A stretch of 64,000 nucleotides of DNA from Tsuneonella deserti (GTDB taxonomy: Bacteria > Pseudomonadota > Alphaproteobacteria > Sphingomonadales > Sphingomonadaceae): contig NZ_BMKL01000001.1 of NCBI RefSeq assembly GCF_014644315.1, forward strand, positions 569,001 to 633,000, written 5' to 3'. Shown here one piece after another: positions 42,454-51,561 of this stretch. Both the position numbers and the translations under genes were made by a program. Within the stretch, counting starts at the first letter, position 1. Every line of letters starts with the position of its first letter. Under the pieces are notes generated by a model. It saw nothing but the letters and a program-made list of their open reading frames with translations. It was not told where the DNA came from and searched no databases.

Positions 42454-44349
42454 TTAAGTATCGGCAGCAGGCTCCACCACGGCCAGCACCGCCTCCACCT
42501 GCACCTGGCTGCCTTCGCTGACCGACAGTTCGATGACGGTCCCGGCGAACGGAGCGGTGAGCGCGTGCTCCATCTTCATCGCTTCGAGCACCAGCAGCCG
42601 CTGCCCGGCATCGACCGCCTGGCCGTGCTCCACGTCAACCGCGATGACCTTGCCCGGCATCGGCGCGAGGATGGCCCCATCCGCAGCCGAATGCCCGCCG
42701 CCCGAGAAGTTGGGCAGGGTGAACAGGTACGGCTGGGCGTCGCGCCAGACCAGCACGCCGCTCTCGACCGGCGCGGAAAAGCCGCTGGCGCCGGTGCAGT
42801 CCTCCAGCATCAGGGTCCGCCGTTCGCCGAGGTGCTGGACGGTGATGCGCGGCGCGTCGGGCCGGTTGAGGCGGAAGCCGAAGTTCGCCCCCCAGGGTCC
42901 GGCACCCGGCTCCTCGCCCGCGGCGAACCACGGCGCGAACAGCGACAGCGCCGCGACTTGCCATTCGGCGTCACCGACAGGGGCCACCTGGGTCAGCGCA
43001 TCGCCGCGCTCCGCGATCAGGCCCGTGGTGACTTCGCCGGCCTGGAACACGGGATCGCTGAGGCAGGCGAGCAGGAACGCCGCATTCGTCTTCACCGGCC
43101 ACACCCGGGTTGCGTAAAGCCCTGCGGCGAGATCGATAATTGCCTCCTCGCGCGTGTCGCCGCGAGCCACCAGCTTGGCGATCATCGGATCGTAGAACGG
43201 GCTGACCTCGTCCCCTTCTTCCACCCCGGTCTCCACTCGCAGGATGCCGTCGGGCAGTTCGAGCAGCTCGAGCGGGCCGGTCGAGGGGAGGAACCCGCTG
43301 ACCGGGTCTTCGGCATAGAGCCGGGCTTCCATCGCCCAGCCGTCGATCGACAGTTCGTCCTGGGCGAGCGGGATTGGCTCCCCGCTGGCGACGCGCAGTT
43401 GCCATTCGACGAGGTCGACGCCGGTAATCTCCTCGGTCACCGGATGCTCGACCTGCAGGCGGGTGTTCATCTCCATGAAGAAGATGCGGTCGGCGCGCAG
43501 GCCTTCGCTGGCGTCGGCAATGAATTCGATGGTGCCCGCGCCTTCGTAATCGACCGCCTTGGCAGCGCGCACCGCGGCGGCGCAGATCGCCTCACGCGTC
43601 TGTTCGTCCATGCCGGGCGCGGGGGCTTCCTCGATCACCTTCTGGTGGCGGCGCTGGAGCGAGCAATCGCGCTCGAACAGGTGGACGACATTGCCGTGGC
43701 TGTCGCCAAAGACCTGCACCTCGATATGGCGGGGCGAGGTGATCCACTTTTCGAGCAGGACCTCGTCATTGCCGAAGCTCGCGGCCGCCTCGCGCCGGCA
43801 CGAGGCGAGAGCGGCCTCGAAATCCTCTGCCGCATCGACCTTGCGCATACCCTTGCCGCCGCCGCCGGCGACCGCCTTGATCAGCACGGGATAGCCGATG
43901 GCGTCGGCTTCCGACTTCAGGCGCCCGGGCGACTGGTCATCGCCCTCGTAGCCCGGCGTCACCGGCACGCCGGCCGCGCGCATGAGCTTCTTGGCCGCAT
44001 CTTTCAGGCCCATGGCCTCGATGCTTTCGGGCTTCGGACCGACCCAGACCAGGCCGGCTTCGGTCACCGCCCGCGCGAAGGCCGCATTCTCGGACAGGAA
44101 GCCGTAGCCGGGATGGATCGCGTCGGCCCCGGCTGCCCGGGCGGCCGCAATGATCCTGTCGCCCAACAGATAGCTCTCGGCCGCGGGGGAGGGGCCGATG
44201 TGCACGGCCTCGTCCGCCTCGCGTACGTGGAGCGCCTCGGCATCGGCGTCGGAATAGACCGCGACTGTGGCGATCCCCATCTCTTGCGCGGTGCGCATCA
44301 CGCGGCAGGCGATCTCGCCGCGGTTGGCGATGAGGAGTTTGCTGATCAT
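42454..44349 (-). CDS. Acyl-CoA carboxylase alpha subunit (biotin carboxylase plus biotin carrier)
   Basis: 631 residues. The N-terminal biotin-carboxylase domain (LLIANRGEIACRVMRTAQEM, ATP-grasp loop GGGGKGMRKV, IEFIADASEGL, MEMNTRLQVEHPVTE) is followed by a middle BT-like region and a C-terminal biotinyl domain with EAMKMEHALTAPFAG, where the central Lys carries biotin. The size and order are those of PccA/MccA-type alpha chains, slightly short. The ATG at 44349 begins directly at the domain. It lies upstream of the beta subunit gene, and together they make a complete enzyme. Confidence 0.93.
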   Translation of the reverse strand: MISKLLIANRGEIACRVMRTAQEMGIATVAVYSDADAEALHVREADEAVHIGPSPAAESYLLGDRIIAAARAAGADAIHPGYGFLSENAAFARAVTEAGLVWVGPKPESIEAMGLKDAAKKLMRAAGVPVTPGYEGDDQSPGRLKSEADAIGYPVLIKAVAGGGGKGMRKVDAAEDFEAALASCRREAAASFGNDEVLLEKWITSPRHIEVQVFGDSHGNVVHLFERDCSLQRRHQKVIEEAPAPGMDEQTREAICAAAVRAAKAVDYEGAGTIEFIADASEGLRADRIFFMEMNTRLQVEHPVTEEITGVDLVEWQLRVASGEPIPLAQDELSIDGWAMEARLYAEDPVSGFLPSTGPLELLELPDGILRVETGVEEGDEVSPFYDPMIAKLVARGDTREEAIIDLAAGLYATRVWPVKTNAAFLLACLSDPVFQAGEVTTGLIAERGDALTQVAPVGDAEWQVAALSLFAPWFAAGEEPGAGPWGANFGFRLNRPDAPRITVQHLGERRTLMLEDCTGASGFSAPVESGVLVWRDAQPYLFTLPNFSGGGHSAADGAILAPMPGKVIAVDVEHGQAVDAGQRLLVLEAMKMEHALTAPFAGTVIELSVSEGSQVQVEAVLAVVEPAADT

Positions 44350-44389
44350 GCGCGCCGGTTAGTCCCGCGGCGAACGGGCGGCAAGACGC

Positions 44390-45472
44390 TCACTCCGGGA
44401 GCGGCGCCATCGGCGGCGGGGCGATGGGGCCGGACATGCGCACGTCTATCAGGATGTCGCCGCGGTTCCAGCCGGGCTCTTCGCCAGGCTCTTCCGGCTT
44501 GTTCCTGACCGCTTCCCAGAACGCTGCGGTCACATGGCGCAGCTTGGCGCTGCTGCCGATGACGACGCGGTGGTCCCAGGCGTGCGTCCCGCGGTCCCGC
44601 ACTTCCCGGCCAATCGCGCCATAGATGCGGGCGGCGGCCAGCACGGCCCAGCGGCTGCGAAAGGGGAGCCGCGCCGCTCCCATCCGCGCCCATGCCTCGT
44701 GCCGTTCCATCCGGCGGATGAGGCGCGCGGTCATGTCGGCCAGTTCCTGCCGGTGATGCGGCTTCATGTGCTGGCCGGGCTCGATATCCTCTTCGGCAAG
44801 CCATTCCTGCGGCAGGTAGCAGCGGTCGGCCTTGTCGTCCTCGTCGAGGTCGCGGGCGATGTTGGCGAGCTGGAACGCGAAGCCGAGGTCGCAGGCGCGG
44901 TCGAGCATCCACGAATCGTCGCGCGGGACACCCATGACGACCGCCATCATCACGCCCACCGCGCCCGCGACATGGTAGCAATAGCGCGCCAGGTCCGCTT
45001 CGCTGCGCGGACGCCAGCCCAGCGCGTCGAGCTCGAAGCCCATGATGACGTCCTCGGCCATCTCGCGGGTGAGGCCGCATTCGCGCGCGACGAGACCGAA
45101 GGCGTCGAACGCCGGGTCGGCGGTCGGCAGGCCTTCGAATGCGCGTTCGGTCAAGAGGCGGATGGCGGTGACGCGGCGCTCGGCACCTTCCTGCTCGCCC
45201 AGCGCGCCGCCCAATTCCTGCGCATCGGCAAGGTCGTCACAGCGCCGGCACCAGGCATAGAGCAGCCATACTTTCTCGCGCGTGGCGCTGTCGAACAGCC
45301 GGCTGGCGAGCGCGAAGCTCTTCGATCCGCGCGCGATCGAATCCTCCGCCCAATCGACGAGGTCTTCCCGTTCGCGCCCGCCGCCCGCCTGCGCCGGGGT
45401 CGTGCGCAGGATGCGCGAAGGCGCCAGCATCCGGGGGACGACGCGGCGAGGGCGACCCTTCGGCTGCGTCAC
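44390..45472 (-). CDS. crtB: Phytoene synthase
   Basis: About 360 residues. It condenses two geranylgeranyl diphosphates to phytoene, the first committed carotenoid step. Both Asp-rich Mg-diphosphate sites are present: WCRRCDDLADAQE and NIARDLDEDDKADRCYLPQE. Other family blocks are SKSFALASRLF and YCYHVAGAVGVMMAVVMG. The start is uncertain: the GTG at 45472 overlaps the LOG-gene stop (GTGA) and is chosen for coupling; an ATG at 45430 (MLAPSRILRT) is the alternative. The C-terminus has a Pro-rich extension. No crtE for its substrate is seen in the window. Confidence 0.92.
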   Translation of the reverse strand: MTQPKGRPRRVVPRMLAPSRILRTTPAQAGGGREREDLVDWAEDSIARGSKSFALASRLFDSATREKVWLLYAWCRRCDDLADAQELGGALGEQEGAERRVTAIRLLTERAFEGLPTADPAFDAFGLVARECGLTREMAEDVIMGFELDALGWRPRSEADLARYCYHVAGAVGVMMAVVMGVPRDDSWMLDRACDLGFAFQLANIARDLDEDDKADRCYLPQEWLAEEDIEPGQHMKPHHRQELADMTARLIRRMERHEAWARMGAARLPFRSRWAVLAAARIYGAIGREVRDRGTHAWDHRVVIGSSAKLRHVTAAFWEAVRNKPEEPGEEPGWNRGDILIDVRMSGPIAPPPMAPLPE

Positions 45473-46050
45473 AGCTCGCTTGCCTGCATCTCGAAGATCG
45501 GGGTGTGCGGACGGTACGCTGCCATCCGGTCGAGCAGATCGGGCAGCGTTTCGGCGGCGACGATGATGCCCTGGTGGACCGGGCGCACAAAGCCGACTTC
45601 CGCCATGTGGCGGTTGAAGGCGAGCAGGTGGTCGTAGAACCCGAACGCGTTGAGCAGGCCGACCGGCTTGGCGTGATAACCGAGCTGTGCCCAGCTTACC
45701 GCTTCCCACAGCTCATCCATCGTGCCGACCCCTCCGGGGATGGTCACGAATCCGTCGGACAGGTCGGTGAAGCGCTGCTTGCGTTCGTGCATCCCTGTCA
45801 CCGTGCACAGTTCGGTGCAATCGTGATTGGCGACTTCGGAGCCCGCGAGAGCATGGGGGATGACCCCGATCACCTCGCCGCCCGCATCGAGAGCGCCACT
45901 CGCCACCGCGCCCATCAGGCCCAGCCGGCCTCCGCCATAGACGACGCCGATCCCGCGCTCGGCAAGTTCGCGGCCGACATCGCGCGCCAGTTCGATGTAG
46001 CGCGGGTCCGCAGGGGTGGCCGAGCCGCAATAGACGGCCAATCTACGCAT
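45469..46050 (-). CDS. LOG-family protein (cytokinin-type nucleoside monophosphate phosphoribohydrolase)
   Basis: 193 residues. The motif PGGVGTMDELWEAVSWAQLG is the LOG catalytic signature (PGGxGTxxE), and VYGGGRLGLMGAVASGA is the other conserved block. Family members release a base from a nucleoside 5'-monophosphate; their role in bacteria is mostly unknown. It sits between crtI (13 bases upstream) and crtB (overlapping), an unusual partner for carotenoid genes. The ATG at 46050 begins MRRLAVYCGSATPADPRY. Cytokinin activation should not be assumed from the motif alone. Confidence 0.92.
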   Translation of the reverse strand: MRRLAVYCGSATPADPRYIELARDVGRELAERGIGVVYGGGRLGLMGAVASGALDAGGEVIGVIPHALAGSEVANHDCTELCTVTGMHERKQRFTDLSDGFVTIPGGVGTMDELWEAVSWAQLGYHAKPVGLLNAFGFYDHLLAFNRHMAEVGFVRPVHQGIIVAAETLPDLLDRMAAYRPHTPIFEMQASEL

Positions 46051-46062
46051 GGTAGGCGCGCT

Positions 46063-47568
46063 TCATTCGCTCAGGTCTCCGATCATCAGTCCGGCGGTGG
46101 TCTTGGCGCTCGCCACGACGCCGGGGATTCCGGCGCCGGGGTGCGTTCCTGCCCCCACCAGGTAAAAATTCTTCACCACGTCGTCGCGGTTGTGGCCGCG
46201 GAAGTAAGCACTTTGGGTGAGCACTGGTTCCAGGCTGAACGCGCTGCCGAGGTGCGCGTTGAGGTCCATCGCGAAATCGCGCGGGGCGTAGTGGAACTTG
46301 GTCACGATCCGGTCGTGGATATCGGGAATCAGGCGCCGGCCCAGTTCATCGAGGATGCGCTTTTCCAGCATCGGGCCGACCTGCTCCCAGTCCACCGCCA
46401 GCTTGCCCATGTGGGCGACCGGCACCAGCGCGTAGAACGTGCTCTTGCCCGGCGGGGCCATGCTGGGATCGGTCACCGTGGGGTGGTGCAGATAGATCGA
46501 GAAATCGGCCGGCAGGACACCGTGGTCGTAAATGTCGTCGAGCAGCCCTTTGTAGCGCGGGCCGAACAGGATCATGTGATGCGGGATGCCGGGCCATGTG
46601 CCTTCCAGCCCGAAATGGACCACGAACAGCGAGGGCGAGAACCGCTTGCGGGCAAGGCTGCGCGCCTTGTCGGTTCCGCGCCTGGTGCCGCCCAGCAAGT
46701 CACGATAGGTGTGCATCAGGTCGGCATTGCTGGCGACCGCGTGGAAGCGTTCCTTCCAGCCGCTCTGCGTCTCCACCTCGGTCGCGCGGTTGCCGATGGT
46801 GTGCACCCGCACGACCGGATCGTGCATCCGCACCTCGCCGCCGAGCCGTTCGAAATGGCGCACCATCGCCGCGGCGAGCCGGTTGGTGCCGCCGCGCGCC
46901 CACCATACTCCGCCGTCCTTTTCCAGCTTGTGGATCAGGGCGTAGATCGCGCTGGTGGTCATCGGGTTGCCGCCGACGAGCAGCGTGTGGAAGGACAGCG
47001 CCTCGCGCAGCTTATCGTTCTTCACGAAGCTGGAGACCATCGAATAGACCGATCGCCACGCCTGGTATTTCGCCAACGAAGGCGCGGCCTTGATCATGCT
47101 CTGGAAATCGAGGAACGGCTTGGCGCCCAGCTTGACGTAGCCTTCCTCGAACACGCCGGCTGAATAGCGCAGGAATTCCTCGTACCCCGCGTAGTCGCCC
47201 GGCGCGACGCGGTCGATCTCGGCGCGCAGGGAGCGGTCGTCGTTCGAATAGTCGAAGTTCGTCCCGTCGGGCCAGTTGAGGCGGTAGAACGGGAAGACCG
47301 GCATCAATTCGACATCGGCGGCGATGTCGTGGCCCGACAGCGCCCACAGTTCCTTCAGGCAGTCGGGATCGGTGATCACCGTCGGGCCGGCATCGAACGT
47401 GAAGCCCTCGCGCTCCCAGTAATATGCCCGGCCGCCCGGCTTGTCGCGAGCTTCGACGATGGTCGTCCTGATGCCGGCCGACTGCAGCCGGATCGCGAGC
47501 GCCAGCCCGCCGAAGCCGGCGCCGATGACGCAGGCGCGCTTGCCTTCGGAAGAAACGGAGGTCGTCAT
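46063..47568 (-). CDS. crtI: Phytoene desaturase
   Basis: 501 residues. It introduces double bonds into phytoene to give lycopene (or neurosporene). The N-terminal FAD motif is VIGAGFGGLALAIRLQSAGI, followed by GGRAYYWEREGFTFDAGPTV. The C-terminal bacterial-type desaturase signature is YLVGAGTHPGAGIPGVVASA. The length is that of bacterial CrtI. The ATG at 47568 overlaps the crtY stop by four bases. Lycopene is the expected product because a cyclase is encoded immediately upstream. Confidence 0.95.
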   Translation of the reverse strand: MTTSVSSEGKRACVIGAGFGGLALAIRLQSAGIRTTIVEARDKPGGRAYYWEREGFTFDAGPTVITDPDCLKELWALSGHDIAADVELMPVFPFYRLNWPDGTNFDYSNDDRSLRAEIDRVAPGDYAGYEEFLRYSAGVFEEGYVKLGAKPFLDFQSMIKAAPSLAKYQAWRSVYSMVSSFVKNDKLREALSFHTLLVGGNPMTTSAIYALIHKLEKDGGVWWARGGTNRLAAAMVRHFERLGGEVRMHDPVVRVHTIGNRATEVETQSGWKERFHAVASNADLMHTYRDLLGGTRRGTDKARSLARKRFSPSLFVVHFGLEGTWPGIPHHMILFGPRYKGLLDDIYDHGVLPADFSIYLHHPTVTDPSMAPPGKSTFYALVPVAHMGKLAVDWEQVGPMLEKRILDELGRRLIPDIHDRIVTKFHYAPRDFAMDLNAHLGSAFSLEPVLTQSAYFRGHNRDDVVKNFYLVGAGTHPGAGIPGVVASAKTTAGLMIGDLSE

Positions 47569-48746
47569 GCAGCTTCCCTGGATAGTGGCGCGCCCGGTGT
47601 GACGAGCGAGCGGATGGCGCCCAGCACCGGGACCGGAGGCTTGCCGCACAGCACCCGCGCGCGGTCGCCAGGTGTCGAGCGGGCAGCGTAGAAGCGTTCG
47701 ATCAGCGGTTCGGGCAGGCGGTAGAAGCGGCCGAATACCTTGTACCGCTCATCCGGGGAACCTGCACCAAAGAGCATCCGTCCGAGCTGCCGGTAGAACC
47801 GGGTCCGCCGCCAGTGGGCGCGGGCGCGGGCTTCCATCATGGCCGCGAGCCTCTCGCCGGGAAGGTCCGCCTCGCGCGCGATGGCGATAGCGGTCGCGGC
47901 CGCGAAGGGCAGGGTGTAGCTGGTCAGCGGATGGACGAAGCCGCCCCTCGCACCGGCAACCGCGACGCCGGGCGTGCGGTGAGCCGCCTGGAAGGCCGCG
48001 AAATCGCCGCCCGTCACCACCGGCAGCACGCCCGTCTCGTGGTCGAGACGCTCGCCGTCCCAGCCACGGGCTTCGCAATAGCGGTCGATCCGCCCGGCCA
48101 GCACCGTTCGATCGAGCAACGGCGAATCCGCGTAATAGGTGTCCTCGACGAAAAGCTCGTCCCCGGACAGCGGGAGAGTATAGACGAACCGGTAGGCGCC
48201 GTGCTGCTCCACCGCGGCGTCCATTATCACCGGTCGTTCGATCCCGTGCGGGCGCGCGGTGCGCAGGCGGCGGCCCATGAACACCTGCCAACCGCCTTGC
48301 AGCTGCGGCGCGCGTTCGATCCCACGGCAGTCGATCACGCAGCGCGCCTCGACCCGCTCCCCGTCGGCCAGGTCGATCCCGCGGGCATCGAGCGCGGCTA
48401 TCGGCCGGTCGCAGTGCACCGTGCCTTCGGGCAGCAAGCGGCGCAGACCGGCATCGAAATCGGCCGAGGCGAGCGAGTGGTACGGCGTCGCCAGGTCGCG
48501 CGCGTGACCCGGGAAACGGACGGAATACCCGTCCCACCGGGTCTGATGCAGCTCGCGGAGCAACGCCGTGCCTTCCGCGTCGAGGTCGCTCGCGAACCAG
48601 CTCCAGCGATGGTTTCCGCCGAGCGTCGGCCCGGCTTCGACCAGCGCCACGCGCAGGTCCGGCCGGGCGCGGCGGAGCGCCAGCGCGATCAGCCCGCCGG
48701 CCAGCCCGCCACCGGCGATCGCGATATCGATGGTGCGCCCGTTCAT
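47565..48746 (-). CDS. crtY: Lycopene beta-cyclase
   Basis: 393 residues. It cyclises lycopene ends to beta-carotene. The N-terminal dinucleotide motif is [20 protein letters not shown], followed by [12 protein letters not shown]. The CrtY-type block is [16 protein letters not shown], and the C-terminal region is [20 protein letters not shown]. The ATG at 48746 gives the conserved N-terminus. It is the first gene of the crtY-crtI-LOG-crtB operon. A truncated DUF2585 gene lies just upstream, on the other strand, at 48823-48930. Confidence 0.94.
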   Translation of the reverse strand: MNGRTIDIAIAGGGLAGGLIALALRRARPDLRVALVEAGPTLGGNHRWSWFASDLDAEGTALLRELHQTRWDGYSVRFPGHARDLATPYHSLASADFDAGLRRLLPEGTVHCDRPIAALDARGIDLADGERVEARCVIDCRGIERAPQLQGGWQVFMGRRLRTARPHGIERPVIMDAAVEQHGAYRFVYTLPLSGDELFVEDTYYADSPLLDRTVLAGRIDRYCEARGWDGERLDHETGVLPVVTGGDFAAFQAAHRTPGVAVAGARGGFVHPLTSYTLPFAAATAIAIAREADLPGERLAAMMEARARAHWRRTRFYRQLGRMLFGAGSPDERYKVFGRFYRLPEPLIERFYAARSTPGDRARVLCGKPPVPVLGAIRSLVTPGAPLSREAA

Positions 48747-48822
48747 CGGCGATTGCCCTAAGGCGCAATCCGGCGGCGGGCAACGCTTCCCGTCGGGCCG
48801 CGCGCATGGCATCACCCGCGCG

Positions 48823-48930
48823 ATGAGTGGGCTGTTCACCCTGTGGGTGATCCGCGACAACCTCACGCTCAACATGGTCATGCTGTTCTGGCCGCTCGAA
48901 GCGATCCCCCAATGGCAGGCAGGGGCGTGA
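48823..48930 (+). pseudogene. C-terminal remnant of a DUF2585 membrane-protein gene
   Basis: The 35 codons end in [20 protein letters not shown] and IPQWQAGA followed by TGA. This matches the C-terminus I know for DUF2585 proteins (IRDNLTLN then a hydrophobic stretch ending in Trp-Gln). The rest of that protein, with its catalytic-looking Cys/His N-terminal part, is missing, and the sequence upstream is crtY on the opposite strand. It is too short to be functional. It is best read as a scar left where the carotenoid cluster was joined to the chromosome. Confidence 0.7.
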
Positions 48931-48986
48931 GGAACGGGCAACCTCGTAAAATGTTATTCCTCCCGCAAACAGGGGATTCAGCCAGA

Positions 48987-49847
48987 ATGAGGACTACAGC
49001 TTTCGTCGCGGGCCTGACGGCCGCGCTCGCCGCCGTGCCTGCCTTGGCGCAGGACGATCCGGCGCCCGCCGGTCCCCCTGCGATGAGCGACACGGTCTAT
49101 GACGACACCTGGCTCAGCCTTGGCGTCGGCGTCGGCTATGGCCCCAGCTATGACGGGTCGGACGACTACGCGGTCTTTCCTGCTCCGATCGTGCAGGGAC
49201 GGGTCGCCGGCATCGGCATCCAGCCGCGCCCTGCGGGCCTTGCGCTGGACCTGATCCCGGACGCCGGCAAGGGCGTCGGTTTCTCTCTCGGTCCGGCTGC
49301 GCGGGTCCGCTCCAACCGTGCGAAGCAGATCAAGGACCCGGTGGTGAAAGCCGCTGGCGAGCTCGACACCGCGGTCGAGCTTGGCGTCAACGCCGGGCTC
49401 AGCTTCCCGGGCGTCCTGAACCCCTACGATTCGCTGAGCTTCAGTACCGATGCACTGTGGGACGTGGCCGGGGCGCACGGAGGCATGACCGTCAGCCCTT
49501 CGGTGACCTACTTCACTCCGCTCAGCCGCGGCATCGCCGCTTCGCTGTCACTGTCCGCCGAGCACGGCGACGGTGATTTCATGCGCTATTACTATTCGGT
49601 GACCCCGGCCCAGAGCGCGGCGAGCGGCCTGCCCACGTTCACCGCCGACAGCGGTTGGACAAGGGCGGGGGCGACCCTGCTCACCGCTTACGACTTCGGC
49701 GGAAACCTTGCCAACGGCGGCGTCTCGGCGGTGGTGATCGGCGGCTACTCGCGAATGATGGGTGATGCGAAACGCTCCCCCTACACCTCGATCCGCGGCA
49801 GCGCCGACCAGTGGTTCACCGCGGTGGGAATCGGCTATACCTTCTGA
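48987..49847 (+). CDS. MipA/OmpV-family outer-membrane protein
   Basis: 286 residues. The signal peptide RTTAFVAGLTAALAAVPALA ends in AQDD. The mature part is a beta-barrel of the MipA/OmpV type: WLSLGVGVGYGPSYDGSDDY, VPAP-like AVFPAPIVQGRVAGIGI, and a C-terminal strand ending FTAVGIGYTF with a terminal Phe. Members scaffold murein-synthesis enzymes or act as general outer-membrane channels, and some are antibiotic-responsive. It is divergent from crtY. The ribosome-binding site AGGGG is somewhat far from the ATG at 48987. Confidence 0.9.
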   Translation: MRTTAFVAGLTAALAAVPALAQDDPAPAGPPAMSDTVYDDTWLSLGVGVGYGPSYDGSDDYAVFPAPIVQGRVAGIGIQPRPAGLALDLIPDAGKGVGFSLGPAARVRSNRAKQIKDPVVKAAGELDTAVELGVNAGLSFPGVLNPYDSLSFSTDALWDVAGAHGGMTVSPSVTYFTPLSRGIAASLSLSAEHGDGDFMRYYYSVTPAQSAASGLPTFTADSGWTRAGATLLTAYDFGGNLANGGVSAVVIGGYSRMMGDAKRSPYTSIRGSADQWFTAVGIGYTF

Positions 49848-49984
49848 CTTCTCCCGCGCCCCGAAAAGTCCATTGGGTCATCTCCCAGGGTCGAACCGTC
49901 GAATAGAGATTGATCCCGGTCAACGAACGGGTTCAAACTCGGTGGCAGAATCGAACCGAATTACGGGAAAGAGGATCCACTGCA

Positions 49985-51517
49985 ATGACCGGACAAGGCG
50001 GCGAACATTTCGATGTCCTGATCGTGGGGGCGGGTATCTCGGGCATCGGCTCGGCGTACCACCTGCAGGACCAGTGCCCGTGGGCGAGCTATGCGATCCT
50101 CGAGATGAAGGACACGTTCGGCGGGACCTGGGACACGCACAAGTATCCCGGCGTTCGCTCGGACAGCGATCTCTACACCTTCGGCTACCGGTTCAAGCCG
50201 TGGGTCGGCGCGCCGATCGCCAGCGCTGATGAAATCCTCAAGTACATGGGCGAGGTGATCGAGGAGAACCACATCGGCGATCACATCCGTTACGGCCATC
50301 GCATCATGTCGTGCGCCTATTCGCGCGAGACCGACCGCTGGACGGTGAATGCAACCCGGCTGTCCGATAACGCCGAGCAGACCTTCACCTGCAGCTTCCT
50401 GTGGATGTGCCAGGGCTACTACGACCACGAAAAGCCCTACATCCCGCCCGAGTGGAGCGAAAAAGGCCTGTCCGACTACAAGGGCACGTTCGTCCACGCC
50501 CAGTTGTGGGATCCGAAGACCGAATACGCCGGCAAGCGGGTGCTGGTGATCGGATCGGGCGCAACAGCCGCCACGGTGGTCCCCGCGTTCGCCGAAAAGG
50601 CCGCGCACGTGACGATGCTCCAGCGTTCGCCGACCTACTTCTATTGCAGCGAGAACAAGAACGAGCTGGCCGACCGCCTGCGCCAGGTCGGCGTGGACGA
50701 GCCGACCATCCACCGCATCGTCCGCCAGCAGATCATGTTCGACCAGGACATGATGACCAAGCGTTGCATGGAAGAACCGGAAGTGGTGTTCGAGGAGCTG
50801 AAGGCCCTCATCCGCCAGTACGCGGGCGAGGATTTCGAGTTCGAGCCGCATTTTACCCCGCGCTACCGCGTCTGGCAGCAACGGCTCGCCTTCTGCCCCA
50901 ACGGCGACATCTTCCAGGCTGCCGCGTCGGGCAAGGTGACGGTGGTGACCGACACCATCGACCGCTTCACCGAAAAGGGCGTGCGGACCTCGTCTGGCGA
51001 GGAGATCGAGGCGGACATCATTGTCGCCGCGACCGGCTTCAACCTGTCGGTCATGGGCGGCATCCCGTTCGCCGTCGATGGCGAGCAGGTCGATTGGTCG
51101 GAAACGGTCAACTACCGGGGCATGATGTTCACCGGCGTGCCGAACATGACCTGGGTGATGGGTTACTTCCGCGCAAGCTGGACGCTGCGGGTGGACATGA
51201 TGGGCGACGTCGTCTGCCGCCTGCTAAACCACATGCACGAAACCGGCGCCAAGCGGGTCGAGGTGACCTTCCGCCCCGAGGACGAAGGCATGGAAGTGCT
51301 GCCCTGGATCGAGGAGGACAACTTCAACCCTGGTTACCTGATGCGCGGGCTCGGCGCGATGCCGCGCCGCGGCGACAAGGCCGAATGGCGGCACAACCAG
51401 GATTACTGGCGCGAGCGCGAGGAATTCCCCAACATCGACGTAGAGGGGCCGGAATTCGTCTACGACGGCAAGCGATCGGAAGCGCGAGCGCGCCGGCCGC
51501 TGGAAAACGCCGCCTGA
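49985..51517 (+). CDS. Flavin-containing monooxygenase (Baeyer-Villiger type)
   Basis: 510 residues. The FAD motif is VLIVGAGISGIGSAYHL, then GTWDTHKYPGVRSDSDLYTF. The NADPH motif is VLVIGSGATAATVVPAFAEK. The fingerprint position reads GTFVHAQLWDP rather than the classic FxGxxxHxxxW, as in the EthA-like subgroup, and the C-terminal ATGFNLSV is the conserved ATG motif. It should oxygenate a ketone to an ester with NADPH and oxygen, or a heteroatom. The ATG at 49985 is preceded by AGAGGA. It is convergent with a P450 gene 31 bases away. The substrate is unknown. Confidence 0.9.
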   Translation: MTGQGGEHFDVLIVGAGISGIGSAYHLQDQCPWASYAILEMKDTFGGTWDTHKYPGVRSDSDLYTFGYRFKPWVGAPIASADEILKYMGEVIEENHIGDHIRYGHRIMSCAYSRETDRWTVNATRLSDNAEQTFTCSFLWMCQGYYDHEKPYIPPEWSEKGLSDYKGTFVHAQLWDPKTEYAGKRVLVIGSGATAATVVPAFAEKAAHVTMLQRSPTYFYCSENKNELADRLRQVGVDEPTIHRIVRQQIMFDQDMMTKRCMEEPEVVFEELKALIRQYAGEDFEFEPHFTPRYRVWQQRLAFCPNGDIFQAAASGKVTVVTDTIDRFTEKGVRTSSGEEIEADIIVAATGFNLSVMGGIPFAVDGEQVDWSETVNYRGMMFTGVPNMTWVMGYFRASWTLRVDMMGDVVCRLLNHMHETGAKRVEVTFRPEDEGMEVLPWIEEDNFNPGYLMRGLGAMPRRGDKAEWRHNQDYWREREEFPNIDVEGPEFVYDGKRSEARARRPLENAA

Positions 51518-51532
51518 TAATGACGGCGAACG

Positions 51533-51561
51533 GAGCCGCGGCTGGACCCTAGCCGCGGCTC
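51533..51561. terminator. Bidirectional hairpin between the monooxygenase and P450 genes
   Basis: A perfect 11-bp inverted repeat (GAGCCGCGGCT at 51533-51543, AGCCGCGGCTC at 51551-51561) with a seven-base loop lies at the convergent 3' ends. It overlaps the last P450 codons. There is no T-run, so it would act by stem strength or with Rho. Confidence 0.5.
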
